From Stenotrophomonas sp. MMGLT7 (GTDB lineage Bacteria; Pseudomonadota; Gammaproteobacteria; Xanthomonadales; Xanthomonadaceae), in contig NZ_JAJOZS010000004.1 in the NCBI RefSeq assembly GCF_021168555.1, positions 277,362-341,361 on the forward strand: a stretch of 64,000 nt of DNA, in the 5' to 3' direction. Below, piece by piece: positions 25,466 to 37,142 of the stretch (its first letter is position 1; every line of letters starts with the position of its first letter). A program made the translations under genes and the position numbers. Under the pieces are notes generated by a model, which had not been told where the DNA came from, ran no database searches, and saw nothing but the letters and a program-made list of their open reading frames with translations.

Positions 25466-25541
25466 TGGTGGGCCCACCAGGATTCGAACCTGGAACCAAA
25501 GGATTATGAGTCCTCTGCTCTAACCGTTGAGCTATAGGCCC
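25466..25541 (-). tRNA. tRNA-Ile with CAU anticodon (ileX type)
   Basis: The 76-base gene folds as a cloverleaf: acceptor stem GGGCCTA pairing with TGGGCCC, discriminator A and encoded CCA (25466-25468), D arm GCTCAACGGTTAGAGC, T arm with GGTTCGAATCC. The anticodon loop CTCATAA has anticodon CAT and its context GACTCATAATCC is that of tRNA-Ile2. In this tRNA TilS converts C34 to lysidine so that AUA is read as Ile. It should not be labelled tRNA-Met. Confidence 0.92.
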
Positions 25542-25608
25542 GTGCGGCCGCACAGTGTAGTGGAGCGACCGGGCCGCGACCACACGCACGGCGCCGGCCG
25601 CCGGGGCT

Positions 25609-27960
25609 TCACTGGCGCGATTGCGAATACGGCTGCTGCTCCGGATGCGTGCCCCACTCGGTGTTGGGCGCGGCCTGCATGACGAAACGCAGTTCGCCGC
25701 CGGCCATGATCTCCTCGTGGCGCAGGAAGGCGCGGTTCAGCGGCTGGCCGTTGAGCATGGCGCTGCCGATGTAGCCGTGGCCGTCGTCCAGTCCTTCGGC
25801 AATCACGGTGAAACGCTTGCCGTCGGGCAGGTTGAGCGTGGCGCGCGGCAGGAACGGGCGGCCGATGATGTATTCGTTGCTGCCCGGGGTCACCGGATAG
25901 AAGCCGACCGCGGTGAACACGTACCACGCCGACATCTGCCCGAGGTCGTCGTTGCCGGCCAGGCCGTCCGGGCGCGGGGCGTACTGGCTGTCCATGATCT
26001 GCTTGAGCCGCGCCTGGCTGCGCCACGGCTGTCCGGCATAGGCATACAGGTAGGCGACGTGGTGGCTGGGCTCGTTGCCGTGCGCGTACCAGCCGATCAG
26101 GCCGGTGATGTCCTCCATGTGCTCGAACACCGCCGGGTCCACCTTGGCGTCGAACACCGCATCCAGCCGGTCGAGCAACCTGTCGGCGCCGCCGTGTGCG
26201 GCGGCCAGACCGGCCACGTCCTGCGGCACGTACCACGAGTACTGCCAGGCGTTGCCCTCGGTGTAGTCGGTGCCGTAGCCGCTGGCATCGGGATCGAACG
26301 GCTCGCGGAAGGAACCGTCGCGGTTGCGCGCGCGCATGAAGCCGGTGGCCGCGTCGAAGGCGTGCTTCCAGTTGCCGGCGCGCTTGCCGAACTCGGCGGC
26401 GACATCGGCCTTGCCCATCCTCTGCGCCATGCGCGCGATGGTCCAGTCGTCGAAGGCGTACTCCAGCGTCTTGCTCGCCGCCTCGCCTTCCTCGTCGATC
26501 GGCACCCAGCCGAGCTCGCGGTACTGGGCGATGCCGTCGTAGGGGCCGTAGTTGGCGCTGGCGACCATCGCCTGCAGCGCCTCGTCGGCGTCGAAGCCAC
26601 CGATGCCCTTCATGTAGGCGTCGGCGATCACCGGCACGGCGTGGTAGCCGATCATGCACCAGGTCTCCAGGCCGTGGAACGCCCACACCGGCAGGATGCC
26701 GTAGGGACTCTCGCGGCGCGCGGCCAGCAGCGAGTTGACGATGTCGCCGGTGCGCTGCGGCGGCTGCACCAGCGTCAGCAGCGGGTGCAGCGCGCGGTAG
26801 GTGTCCCACAGCGAGAAGGTGGAGTAGTTGGTCCAGCCCCTGGCCTGGTGCACGGCGTTGTCCGGGCCGCGGTAGCGGCCGTCGCTGTCCATGAACAGCG
26901 TCGGTCCCAGCAGGGCGTGGTACAACGCGGTGTAGAAGCTGGTGCGTTGCGCTGCCGGCGCCTGCACGACCACCGCCGCCAGCGCCCGCTCCCATTGCGC
27001 GCGGGCCGCGGCGCGCACGCCGTCGAAATCCCAGCCCGGCACTTCGGCGTCCAGGTTGGCGATGGCGCCGGCCTCGCTGACCGGGGAGATGGCCACTTTC
27101 ACCACCAGCGCGTCGCCGCCGCCGTCGCCGAAGTCGAACGTCCCCACCAGCTGCCGGCCCTCGATCTGGGCGCGCGCCGCGGGGTCCTTCTCGCCCGGCG
27201 GCGGGAAGCCCTTGTAGGGGATTTCCTGCTCGGTGTTGTGCAAGGCATGGCCGCGCAGCGGGCGGGAAAAGCGCATGGCGAAGTACAGCTGCCGCCCCGG
27301 CGCCCAGCCGCGGGTCTCGCGGAAGCCGGTGACGGTGCCGTCCGGCTGCAGCCGCAGCCGCGACCAGGAGATCTTGCCGGGGTAGTCGTACATGCTGGTG
27401 CGCAGGTCGACCAGCACGTGCGCCGGCTTGCCCTTGGGGAAGGTGTAGCGGTGCACGCCGACGCGGGCGGTGGTGGTCAGCTCGGCACGCACGCCATAGT
27501 CGTCCAGGGTCACCGCGTAGTAGCCGGGCTCGGCGTGCTCGTCGGCATGGCGGAAGCGCGAGGTGTAGCCGCTGCCGGGCACGTCGGGGTCGCCGCGCTC
27601 CAGCCTGGGCGCACCGCTGACCGGCATCAGCAGCACGTCGCCCAGGTCCGAATGGCCGCTGCCGGAAAAGTGCGTGTGGGAGAAGCCGACGATGGTGCTG
27701 TCGTCGTAGCGGTAGCCGGCCGCCCAGCCATAGGCGTCCTTGCGCGGCTGGATGCGGGTATCGGGGCTGAGCTGGATCATGCCGAAGGGCACCGTCGCGC
27801 CCGGATAGGTATGGCCTTCGCCGTCGGTGCCGATGAACGGATCGACCGAGGCGAAGGCGGCCGCGCCCGGGGCCGCCGGCGCGGCCTGCGCCGCGTCCGC
27901 ACCCATCAATGCGCCGATCGCGGCCATCGTCATGCCCAGCGTTGCCCCAAGTGTCGCCAT
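25609..27960 (-). CDS. GH92-family alpha-mannosidase
   Basis: The 783-residue protein has a signal peptide (about residues 1-26, DAAQA). The two-domain GH92 fold follows: an N-terminal beta-sandwich (DPFIGTDGEGHTYPGATVPFG, GFSHTHFSGSGHSD) and a catalytic (alpha/alpha)6 barrel. The barrel carries the conserved WDTYRALHPLL, GLIGWYAHGNEPSHHVAYLY and GNDDLGQMSAWYVF segments, which hold the Glu acid and Asp bases. These calcium-dependent exo-enzymes release mannose, mostly alpha-1,2-linked, from glycans. It diverges from a LacI regulator, with operators between, and so heads a mannose utilisation locus. A periplasmic or outer-surface location is expected. Confidence 0.93.
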   Translation of the reverse strand: MATLGATLGMTMAAIGALMGADAAQAAPAAPGAAAFASVDPFIGTDGEGHTYPGATVPFGMIQLSPDTRIQPRKDAYGWAAGYRYDDSTIVGFSHTHFSGSGHSDLGDVLLMPVSGAPRLERGDPDVPGSGYTSRFRHADEHAEPGYYAVTLDDYGVRAELTTTARVGVHRYTFPKGKPAHVLVDLRTSMYDYPGKISWSRLRLQPDGTVTGFRETRGWAPGRQLYFAMRFSRPLRGHALHNTEQEIPYKGFPPPGEKDPAARAQIEGRQLVGTFDFGDGGGDALVVKVAISPVSEAGAIANLDAEVPGWDFDGVRAAARAQWERALAAVVVQAPAAQRTSFYTALYHALLGPTLFMDSDGRYRGPDNAVHQARGWTNYSTFSLWDTYRALHPLLTLVQPPQRTGDIVNSLLAARRESPYGILPVWAFHGLETWCMIGYHAVPVIADAYMKGIGGFDADEALQAMVASANYGPYDGIAQYRELGWVPIDEEGEAASKTLEYAFDDWTIARMAQRMGKADVAAEFGKRAGNWKHAFDAATGFMRARNRDGSFREPFDPDASGYGTDYTEGNAWQYSWYVPQDVAGLAAAHGGADRLLDRLDAVFDAKVDPAVFEHMEDITGLIGWYAHGNEPSHHVAYLYAYAGQPWRSQARLKQIMDSQYAPRPDGLAGNDDLGQMSAWYVFTAVGFYPVTPGSNEYIIGRPFLPRATLNLPDGKRFTVIAEGLDDGHGYIGSAMLNGQPLNRAFLRHEEIMAGGELRFVMQAAPNTEWGTHPEQQPYSQSRQ

Positions 27961-27971
27961 CTCGCCCTCGT

Positions 27972-27985
27972 TTGGACCGGTTCAA
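27972..27985. promoter_or_regulatory. LacI-type operator 1 (TTGGACCGGTTCAA)
   Basis: A 14-bp near-perfect palindrome with the CG centre typical of LacI-family sites. It is 12 bases upstream of the GH92 start and matches operator 2 at 28073 to the shared form TTGRACCGRTYCAA. It is likely bound by the adjacent LacI regulator to repress the mannosidase gene. Confidence 0.75.
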
Positions 27986-28072
27986 TCGACGACCGTAGCA
28001 CTGTCATCGCCATGGCCGCATGTTGCGGCGCAAGATGCCGAAACCTGCGGCAGCGGCGACGATGCGCGACCC

Positions 28073-28088
28073 TTTGAACCGATCCAAA
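28073..28088. promoter_or_regulatory. LacI-type operator 2 (TTTGAACCGATCCAAA)
   Basis: A 16-bp palindrome ending 7 bases before the LacI regulator start. The core TTGAACCGATCCAA matches operator 1. It overlaps the place of the ribosome site, so binding would block the regulator-transporter-kinase-isomerase operon (autoregulation inferred). Confidence 0.75.
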
Positions 28089-28095
28089 TCGAGCC

Positions 28096-29172
28096 ATGTC
28101 CTCCCCGGCCCCGCGCCACCGCCGCGTCACCCTGGCCGACATCGCCGCCGCCTGCGGCCTGTCCAAGGCCACGGTATCGCTGGTGCTGCGCGACAGCCCT
28201 CTGGTGCATGCCGACACCCGCGCCCGCGTGCGTGCGGAGTTGGAGCGGCAGGGCTACGTCTACCACCGCGGCGCGGCCAGCCTGCGCGGCGGCGGCTCCA
28301 ATGCAGTGGCGCTGGTGGTGAACGACCTGGCCAACCCGTTCTTCGCCGAGTTCGCCGCCGGGGTGGACACGGCGCTGGCCGAGGCCGGCTACGTGACCCT
28401 GCTGGGCAGCACCGGCGAATCGCCCGAGCGCCAGCAGCAGGTGCTGGCCTCGCTGATGGAACACGAACCGGCGGCGGTGATCCTTTCGCCCGCCGAGCAC
28501 AGCGATGCCGCGCGCCTGCGCCGCGTGCTGGGCGAGCGCCTGCCGGTGCTGGTGTTCAACCGCGCACTCGACGGCGCCGATGGCGCCGGCGGCTGGGACT
28601 ACCTGGCGCTGGACAACCGCCACGGCGCGCGCGTGGCCACCGAACACCTGCTGGCGCTCGGCCATCGCGCGATCGCGTTCTTCGGCGGCCACCGCGATTC
28701 CAGTTCCTGCCACGAACGCCGTGGCGGCTACCGCGACGCGCTCGCCGCCGCCGGCATCGCGGCGGACCCGGCATGGCTGGTCGAGTGCGCGCCCACCCGG
28801 CTGGAGGCCGCGCACCAGGCCGGTGCGCTGTTCGCGCGCGACCCGGCGCCGACCGCGGCGGTCTGCTACAACGACGCGGTCGCGCTCGGGCTGATGGCCG
28901 GGCTCGCCGCGCGCGGCCGCCATGCCGGCACGGACTTCGCGGTGGTCGGCTTCGACGACATCGCCGAGGCCGCCGCCGCCTCGCCCGCGCTCACCACCCT
29001 CGCCACCGCGCCGCGCGAACGCGGCGTCCAGGCGGCACGGCTTATGCTGGCGCGGCTGCGCGGCCAGGCACCTGCCCTGCCGCAGAAGGTGACCGCGCCG
29101 GTGACGCTGCGCGTGCGCGCCAGCAGCCAGAGCCCTTCCCTGTCGATCCGCGCCCCAGGAGCCACCGCATGA
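28096..29172 (+). CDS. LacI-family transcriptional regulator of mannose locus
   Basis: The 358-residue protein has an N-terminal LacI helix-turn-helix with hinge (VTLADIAAACGLSKATVSLV, then VRAELERQGYVYH) and a periplasmic-binding-like sugar domain (ALVVNDLANPFFAEFAAGV, VVGFDDIAEA, TTLATAPRERG). It lies divergent to the GH92 gene with two matching palindromes between. It overlaps the transporter gene by ATGA at 29169. The inducer is probably mannose or a derivative (inference from neighbours). Confidence 0.93.
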   Translation: MSSPAPRHRRVTLADIAAACGLSKATVSLVLRDSPLVHADTRARVRAELERQGYVYHRGAASLRGGGSNAVALVVNDLANPFFAEFAAGVDTALAEAGYVTLLGSTGESPERQQQVLASLMEHEPAAVILSPAEHSDAARLRRVLGERLPVLVFNRALDGADGAGGWDYLALDNRHGARVATEHLLALGHRAIAFFGGHRDSSSCHERRGGYRDALAAAGIAADPAWLVECAPTRLEAAHQAGALFARDPAPTAAVCYNDAVALGLMAGLAARGRHAGTDFAVVGFDDIAEAAAASPALTTLATAPRERGVQAARLMLARLRGQAPALPQKVTAPVTLRVRASSQSPSLSIRAPGATA

Positions 29173-30476
29173 GTACGTCGTCACGCACGCTGTCCAACAC
29201 CGCCGCCCTGGCGGTGGTCAGCCTGATCTTCTTCACCTGGGGCGGGCTGACCAGCCTCAACGACGTGCTGATCCCGCACCTGAAGGCCGTGTTCGCGATG
29301 AACTACGCGCAGTCGATGCTGATCCAGTTCACGTTCTTCGGCGCGTACTTCCTGATGTCGCTGCCGTCGGGCGCGGTGGTGGCGCGGGTGGGCTACAAGG
29401 TCAGCATCGTGATCGGGCTGGTGGTGGCCGCGATCGGGGCGAGCATGTTCTACCCGGCCGCGCGCCTGCCCTCGTACGCGCTGTTCCTGTGCGCCCTGTT
29501 CGTGCTCGCCAGCGGCATCACCCTGCTGCAGGTGGCGGCCAACCCGTACATCAGCCTGCTGGGCGATCCCAAGACCTCGCACAGCCGGCTCAACCTGGCG
29601 CAGGCGCTGAACTCGCTGGGCACCACGCTGTTCCCGCTGCTGATCGGCCCGCTGATCCTGGTCGGCGCGGTCCTGGGCGCGGACCAGATCGCGGCGATGG
29701 ATGCCGCCGAGCAGGCCGCCTACCGTGCCGCCGAGGCACGCTCGGTCGAGGTCCCGTACCTGATGCTGGCCGGCGGCCTGTTGCTGCTGGCGGTGTTCGT
29801 GCTGGCCATGCGCATCCCCTCGCTGCGCGAGGCCACCGACGCCGGCGACCAGACCCATCACACCTACGGCGAGGCCCTGCGCCATCGCCACCTGCGCTGG
29901 GGCGTGCTCGGCATCTTCGTCTACGTCGGCGCCGAGGTCGCCATCGGCAGCTTCCTGATCAACTACATGGCCGAGCCGCAGATCGGCGGACTGACCGAGG
30001 CGGCCGCCTCGCGCTTCCTGGCCTTCTACTGGGGCGGGACGATGCTCGGCCGCTTCGTCGGCGCGGCACTGATGACGCGCTTCGACGCGCGCCGGCTGCT
30101 GGCGATCAGCGCCGGCATCGTCTGCGCGCTGCTGCTGACCACGATGACCACGCAGGGCCACGTGGCGATGTGGAGCGCGCTGTCGATCGGCCTGTTCAAC
30201 TCGATCATGTTCCCGACCATCTTCACCACCGCGATCGAGCGGCTTGGCACGCTGACCAGCAAGGCGTCGAGCCTGCTGGTGATGGCCATCGTCGGCGGTG
30301 CGATCATCCCGCTGCTGCAGGGCACGCTGGCCGACCGCATCGGCATCCACCACGCCTTCGTGATCCCGCTGGCGTGCTATGCCTACATCGTCTGGTACGG
30401 GCTGCGCGGCTCGCGCGTGGACGCAGATGCCTCCCACCTCCCGGCCTCGGTGCCGCGCAGCGGGCCGATGCACTGA
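29169..30476 (+). CDS. FucP-family sugar:proton symporter (probable mannose/fructose uptake)
   Basis: The 435-residue protein has about 12 membrane segments and the FHS (fucose-galactose-glucose permease) signatures FFTWGGLTSLNDVLIPHLK, LLQVAANPYISLLGDP, RLNLAQALNSLGTT and the late NSIMFPTIFTTAIERLG. Its start overlaps the LacI regulator stop and its stop overlaps the fructokinase start (TGATG). With the next two enzymes it fits uptake of mannose released by the GH92 enzyme. It could also carry fructose or glucose. Confidence 0.88.
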   Translation: MSTSSRTLSNTAALAVVSLIFFTWGGLTSLNDVLIPHLKAVFAMNYAQSMLIQFTFFGAYFLMSLPSGAVVARVGYKVSIVIGLVVAAIGASMFYPAARLPSYALFLCALFVLASGITLLQVAANPYISLLGDPKTSHSRLNLAQALNSLGTTLFPLLIGPLILVGAVLGADQIAAMDAAEQAAYRAAEARSVEVPYLMLAGGLLLLAVFVLAMRIPSLREATDAGDQTHHTYGEALRHRHLRWGVLGIFVYVGAEVAIGSFLINYMAEPQIGGLTEAAASRFLAFYWGGTMLGRFVGAALMTRFDARRLLAISAGIVCALLLTTMTTQGHVAMWSALSIGLFNSIMFPTIFTTAIERLGTLTSKASSLLVMAIVGGAIIPLLQGTLADRIGIHHAFVIPLACYAYIVWYGLRGSRVDADASHLPASVPRSGPMH

Positions 30477-31462
30477 TGGCTGCGCCGCGCACCACCGTCG
30501 CCTGCTTCGGCGAGGCGCTGATCGACTTCCTGTCGCTGCCGGCCGCAGCCGGCCAGCCGCGGAGCTTCCTGGAACAGCCCGGCGGCGCGCCGGCCAACGT
30601 CGCCGTCGGCGTGGCCCAGCTGGGCGGGCGGTCGCGCTTCGTCGGCATGCTTGCGCAGGACATATTCGGCGACACCCTGCTCGCCGCGCTGCGCGCCCAC
30701 GCCGTGGACACCGCGCAGGTGCGGCGCACCGATGCGGCGCCGACCGCGCTGGCATTCGTGTCGCTGGATGCCGCCGGCGAACGCAGTTTCAGCTTCTACC
30801 GGCCACCGGCGGCCGACCTGCTGTTCCGCAGCAGCGATTTCGACGAGACCGCGTTCGCCGACATCGCGGTGTTCCACGTCTGCTCCAACAGCCTGACCCA
30901 TCCGGACATCGCCGAGGCAACGCTGCACGGCATGCGCCTGGCGGCCGCCGCCGGCGCACTGGTCAGCATCGATCTCAACCTGCGCCCGGCACTGTGGCCG
31001 CGCGATGCCGATCCGCGGCCATGGCTGTGGCGGGCGCTGGCCCTGGCCAAGCTGGTCAAGCTCAGCCGCGAGGAACTGGAGGCGCTGACCGATGCCGGCG
31101 ATACCGCGGCGGTGATCGAGCGCCTGCTTGCGGGCGATGCCGAGGCGGTGGTCGTCACCGACGGCGCCGCCCCGATCCATTGGTGGACCCGCAGCCGGCA
31201 CGGCCAGGCCACCACGTTCCCGGTGGACACCATCGACACCACCGCCGCCGGCGATGCCTTCGTCGCCGGCCTGCTGTGGCGGCTGGTCGCTCTCGGCATC
31301 GGTGCCGGCACGCTGGCCGCCGCGTTCGACGACGACGCCGTGCGCGCGGACCTGCTGCGCCATGGCGCCGCCGCCGGCGCGCTGGCCACCACCCGCCACG
31401 GCGCCTTCGTCGCCATGCCCGATGCCGATGCCGTGCGCACGCTGATCGAGACCCACGGATGA
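30476..31462 (+). CDS. PfkB-family fructokinase
   Basis: The 328-residue cytosolic kinase has the PfkB start CFGEALIDFLS, the GGAPANVAVGVAQLGG sugar-binding signature and the C-terminal DTTAAGDAFVAGL motif with the catalytic Asp (usual form DTTGAGDAF). Such enzymes phosphorylate fructose to fructose-6-phosphate with ATP. It overlaps the transporter stop (TGATG) and the isomerase start (ATGA), giving tight translational coupling. In this locus it would act on fructose made from mannose. Confidence 0.9.
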   Translation: MAAPRTTVACFGEALIDFLSLPAAAGQPRSFLEQPGGAPANVAVGVAQLGGRSRFVGMLAQDIFGDTLLAALRAHAVDTAQVRRTDAAPTALAFVSLDAAGERSFSFYRPPAADLLFRSSDFDETAFADIAVFHVCSNSLTHPDIAEATLHGMRLAAAAGALVSIDLNLRPALWPRDADPRPWLWRALALAKLVKLSREELEALTDAGDTAAVIERLLAGDAEAVVVTDGAAPIHWWTRSRHGQATTFPVDTIDTTAAGDAFVAGLLWRLVALGIGAGTLAAAFDDDAVRADLLRHGAAAGALATTRHGAFVAMPDADAVRTLIETHG

Positions 31463-32736
31463 ACCTGCCCGCTTTCCCCGTTCCCGACCTCACCCGGCCG
31501 GAGAACCTTCGCGCCCACATCGCCGACACGATGGCCTTCTATCATCCACGCGCGATCGACCCGGCCGGCGGCTTCTTCCAGTACCTGCGCGACGACGGCA
31601 GCATCTACGATCGCAGCCACCGCCACCTGGTCAGCAGCACCCGTTTCGTCTACGACTACGCCATGGCCGCGATCGAGTTCGCCGACTCGCCGCTGGCGGC
31701 CGACTACCGCGCCGCCGCCGCGCACGGCGTGGACTACCTGCGCAACGTCCATCGCGACGCCGCCAGCGGCGGCTATGCCTGGACCCTGCGCGACGGCGTG
31801 CCCGAGGACCGCACCAACCACAGCTACGGCCTGGCCTTCGTGCTGCTGGCCTACGCCAGCGCGCGCAAGGCCGGGCTCGACACCGCCGCCTGGATGGACG
31901 AGACCTGGGAGGTGCTGGAAGCCCATGCCTGGGACCCGGAGCACGGCCTGTACCGCGACGAGGCCGACACGCACTGGCACTACGGCGACTACCGCGGCCA
32001 GAACGCCAACATGCACCTGTGCGAGGCGCTGATCGCCGCCCACGAGGCCGGCGGCGACGGCCGCTACCTGGCGCGCGCGCTGCAGCTGGCCGAGCACATG
32101 ACGCAGCGGCAGGCCGCGCGCGCCGGCGGGCTGGTGTGGGAGCACTATCGACAGGACTGGTCGGTGGACTGGGACTACCACCGCGACGATCCGCAGCACC
32201 TGTTCCGTCCTTGGGGCTTCCAGCCCGGCCACCAGATCGAATGGGCCAAGCTGCTGCTGGCACTGCGCACCCACCTGGGCAGCCAGGCCCCGGCATGGCT
32301 GCTGCCGACCGCGCGCCGTCTCTACGACGCCGGGCTGGCGCACGGCTGGGACGACATCCATGGCGGCATCGTCTACGGCTTCGCGCCGCAGGCGCTGCGC
32401 GAACGCTCGCCCGGACCCGACGAGGCCGCGCCGGACGTGGCGACCGCACCGATGTACGTGTGCGACGGCGACAAGTACTTCTGGGTACAGGCCGAGGCGA
32501 TCGCCGCGGCGTGGCGGCTATATCGGGCCACCGGCCTGGATCGCTATCGCGACGACTACCTGCGGCTGTGGGACTACGCCTGGCGGCATTTCGTCGATCA
32601 CCGGTACGGCGCCTGGTACCGCATCCTCGACCGCGAGAACCACCGCCACGACGACCTCAAGAGCCCGGCCGGCAAGACCGACTACCACACCATGGGCGCC
32701 TGCCACGACGTGCTGGCGGTGATACGCGGTAGCTGA
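31459..32736 (+). CDS. AGE-superfamily mannose isomerase/epimerase
   Basis: The 425-residue protein has the (alpha/alpha)6-barrel N-acylglucosamine 2-epimerase fold. Visible family segments are HLVSSTRFVYDYA, GGYAWTL, TNHSYGLAFVLLAYA, GQNANMHLCEALIAA, FQPGHQIEWAKLLL and GKTDYHTMGACHDV; the conserved His residues lie in the HSYG, NMHLCE, PGHQIEW and YHTMG regions. Operon context with a GH92 mannosidase and fructokinase favours mannose-to-fructose isomerisation over epimerisation of aminosugars. Its ATG overlaps the fructokinase stop. Confidence 0.88.
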   Translation: MNLPAFPVPDLTRPENLRAHIADTMAFYHPRAIDPAGGFFQYLRDDGSIYDRSHRHLVSSTRFVYDYAMAAIEFADSPLAADYRAAAAHGVDYLRNVHRDAASGGYAWTLRDGVPEDRTNHSYGLAFVLLAYASARKAGLDTAAWMDETWEVLEAHAWDPEHGLYRDEADTHWHYGDYRGQNANMHLCEALIAAHEAGGDGRYLARALQLAEHMTQRQAARAGGLVWEHYRQDWSVDWDYHRDDPQHLFRPWGFQPGHQIEWAKLLLALRTHLGSQAPAWLLPTARRLYDAGLAHGWDDIHGGIVYGFAPQALRERSPGPDEAAPDVATAPMYVCDGDKYFWVQAEAIAAAWRLYRATGLDRYRDDYLRLWDYAWRHFVDHRYGAWYRILDRENHRHDDLKSPAGKTDYHTMGACHDVLAVIRGS

Positions 32737-33014
32737 TCGACCTGCGCGACCTTTCGCGGCAACTTCTGCAGCGACAACCATGGGACCGACTCGGTGCGGC
32801 CCTCGGGCGATCAGTCGCAACGGGTCTACCGGTGACTTGACTCCCCGCATTCGCATCCAGACCAGAACAACAGCGGCCCCCTCCCCGACTGCCCGGCCCA
32901 CCGGCGTAGCCGGTGGGCGCTGCCCCGAGCGCTAGCCAATGGCTCGCAAGCGCTCGTACCCGCCCCTGCTTCGCAAGGGAGGGGGCAAAAGACTCCAGTC
33001 CTCGGTCACACCGC
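32737..33014. other. Spacer after the mannose operon
   Basis: No gene is supported. It contains a decayed relative of the 68-bp palindromic repeat (GATCAGTCGCAACGGGTCTA... about 32810-32836) and short inverted segments, but no clear terminator with a T-run. It leads into the hexamer array and the 230-bp repeat element. Confidence 0.4.
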
Positions 33015-33300
<286 letters not shown>

Positions 33301-33501
33301 CGGAAGCCTTTGCTTCTATCGCCCAGGTCCGAAGGTTTCCTTGCCAGAACGGGAACTTCGAAGGCATCGGATGCAAGTGACTGGAGGGAAGCAGCTCACC
33401 GGTAGAGCCCATCACGCCCGGATAGCCCGGACACCACGCCAAGTCGCCCCGACGGCCCCTGCACAGCGCCGGATCCGGATCCCCCCCCTATAGCCCAGAA
33501 A

Positions 33502-33532
33502 CGCCGAAGGCCGCTTGCAGCGGCCTTCGGCG
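33502..33532 (-). terminator. Rho-independent terminator of rpoD
   Basis: CGCCGAAGGCCGC and GCGGCCTTCGGCG form a perfect 13-bp stem around a 5-base loop, 24 bases past the rpoD stop. On the minus strand it is followed by TTTCTGG, a short T-run. Confidence 0.8.
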
Positions 33533-33556
33533 GTAACACGACTTAGGAACGACGGC

Positions 33557-35425
<1,869 letters not shown>

Positions 35426-35567
35426 GAGTGCTCGCGCCACCGGCAGTTGGTAATGAAGAGAACCTAGCATTATACCGCGCAAGGCGGACATTTGCCCGCC
35501 CGGAAGTTCGCGCGCGCCGCCGTGCGTCCCGGATGTTTACGCTCGGCGGCTTCGTGCCAGAACGGAT

Positions 35568-36008
35568 TCAGGCCCGAAGAATGAAGGTCACCGGGCCGTC
35601 GTTGACCAGGCTGACAACCATATGGGCACCGAAGCGGCCGGTTTCCACCCCGGGCCGGTGCTGTTGCCGGCACAGCTCGACAAGACGGTTGAACAGGCGT
35701 TCAGCCTCCTCCGGCGCGGCGGCGCTTGTGAAGCTGGGGCGCATGCCCGAGGCGGTATCCGCCGCCAGGGTGAACTGGCTGACCAGCAGCAGGCCGCCGC
35801 CGCTGTCGGCCAGCGACCGGTTCATGCGCCCGCCGGCGTCGGCGAACACGCGGTAGCCGAGCAGGCGCTGGGCCATGCGCCGCACCCGCGCCTCGTCGTC
35901 GCCCGGTTCCACCGCCACCAGCGCCAGCAGGCCGGGGCCGATGCGGCCGATGCAGCGCTCGTCGACGCTGACGCTGGCCTGGGTGACGCGCTGGATGAGC
36001 GAGAGCAT
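35568..36008 (-). CDS. dtd: D-aminoacyl-tRNA deacylase
   Basis: The 146-residue protein matches the DTD family in full length: start [16 protein letters not shown], the catalytic SQFTLAAD motif and the NDGPVTF motif that forms the chiral selectivity site across the dimer. It removes D-amino acids mischarged onto tRNA, in the cytosol. It is divergent from the lipid A acyltransferase gene (51-base gap). Confidence 0.96.
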   Translation of the reverse strand: MLSLIQRVTQASVSVDERCIGRIGPGLLALVAVEPGDDEARVRRMAQRLLGYRVFADAGGRMNRSLADSGGGLLLVSQFTLAADTASGMRPSFTSAAAPEEAERLFNRLVELCRQQHRPGVETGRFGAHMVVSLVNDGPVTFILRA

Positions 36009-36059
36009 GGCGGTGCGGCCGGTTTCTGGGACTGCGGTTATACCGGCTAGACTTTTGCC

Positions 36060-36983
36060 ATGAAAGCCGAATTCATCGCCAGCGTCCTGTACCGCCTGGC
36101 CGCGCTGTTCGCCCGCCTGCCCTGGCCCTGGTTGATGACCTTCGCCGACCTGCTGGCCTGGCTGTGGTGGCGGCTGGACGCGCGCGAAAGCCGGGTCGCC
36201 CGGCGCAACCTGGAGCTGGCCTACCCGGACCTGCTGCCCAGCGAGCGGGTGCTGGTGCACCGCGCGATCCTGCGCTCGACCGCGCGCCAGGCGGTGGAGA
36301 CGCTGCGCCTGTGGACGCGGCCGCCGGCGCAGAACCTGGCGCGCTGCCTGAAGCAGCGCCACGGCCAGGACCTGTACGACGCCGCCCTGGCCTCGGGCAA
36401 GGGCGTGATCGTGGCCGCGCCGCATTTCGGCAACTGGGAACTGCTCAACCAGTGGCTGTCCCAGCGCGGGCCGATCGCCATCGTCTACAAGCCGCCGCAA
36501 TCGGCGGTCGGCGATGCCTTCCTGCTCAAGGTCCGCGGCTCGGACGCCAACATCCGCCAGGTCCGCGCCGAGGGCCCGGCGGTGCGCCAGCTGTTCAAGG
36601 TGCTCAAGGACGGCGGCGCCACCGGCATCCTGCCCGACCAGCAGCCCAAGGCCGGCGACGGCGTGTTCGCGCCGTTCTTCGGCATCGACGCGCTGAGCAT
36701 GACCCTGGTCAACCGGCTGGCCGCGCGCACCGGGGCGACGGTGCTGTTCGCCTGGTGCGAGCGCATCGGCCCGGACATGGAGTTCGCGCTGCACGTGGAG
36801 CCCGCGCCGGCGGCGATCGCCGACCCGGACCCGGTGGTCGGCGTGAGCGCACTCAACGCCGGGATCGAGCGCATCGCCCGCCGCGACCCGGCGCAGTACC
36901 AGTGGACGTACAAGCGCTACACGCTGCGCCCGCCGGGCAGCGGCGAGCACGACCCCTACGCCACCGCCCGACATCCGCACTGA
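36060..36983 (+). CDS. Lipid A biosynthesis acyltransferase (LpxL/HtrB family)
   Basis: The 307-residue inner-membrane protein has an N-terminal membrane anchor (about residues 15-38), the catalytic HX4E motif APHFGNWE, the [20 protein letters not shown] segment and the C-terminal QYQWTYKRY typical of lauroyl/myristoyl acyltransferases. It transfers a secondary acyl chain to Kdo2-lipid IVA or a related precursor. Whether it is the LpxL or LpxM counterpart cannot be decided here. Confidence 0.9.
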   Translation: MKAEFIASVLYRLAALFARLPWPWLMTFADLLAWLWWRLDARESRVARRNLELAYPDLLPSERVLVHRAILRSTARQAVETLRLWTRPPAQNLARCLKQRHGQDLYDAALASGKGVIVAAPHFGNWELLNQWLSQRGPIAIVYKPPQSAVGDAFLLKVRGSDANIRQVRAEGPAVRQLFKVLKDGGATGILPDQQPKAGDGVFAPFFGIDALSMTLVNRLAARTGATVLFAWCERIGPDMEFALHVEPAPAAIADPDPVVGVSALNAGIERIARRDPAQYQWTYKRYTLRPPGSGEHDPYATARHPH

Positions 36984-37142
36984 ACGGCGGCAGCGCAACG
37001 CATCGTCCCGGCCGGCCGCACCCCGGGTTTTGGCCCGGGACAGGAAAAACATCGACAATAGCCGACCGAACGCGGGAAGCCGCCGCCGCGAAAGTGGCGG
37101 CGGTTGAATCGAACGCCCGCCTCCCCCATCTGAAAAACCGTC

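Noticed and set aside
25466..25541. Assignment as tRNA-Met
   Set aside because: CAT anticodon alone suggests Met, but the GACTCATAATCC context and D-arm fit tRNA-Ile2 modified by TilS.
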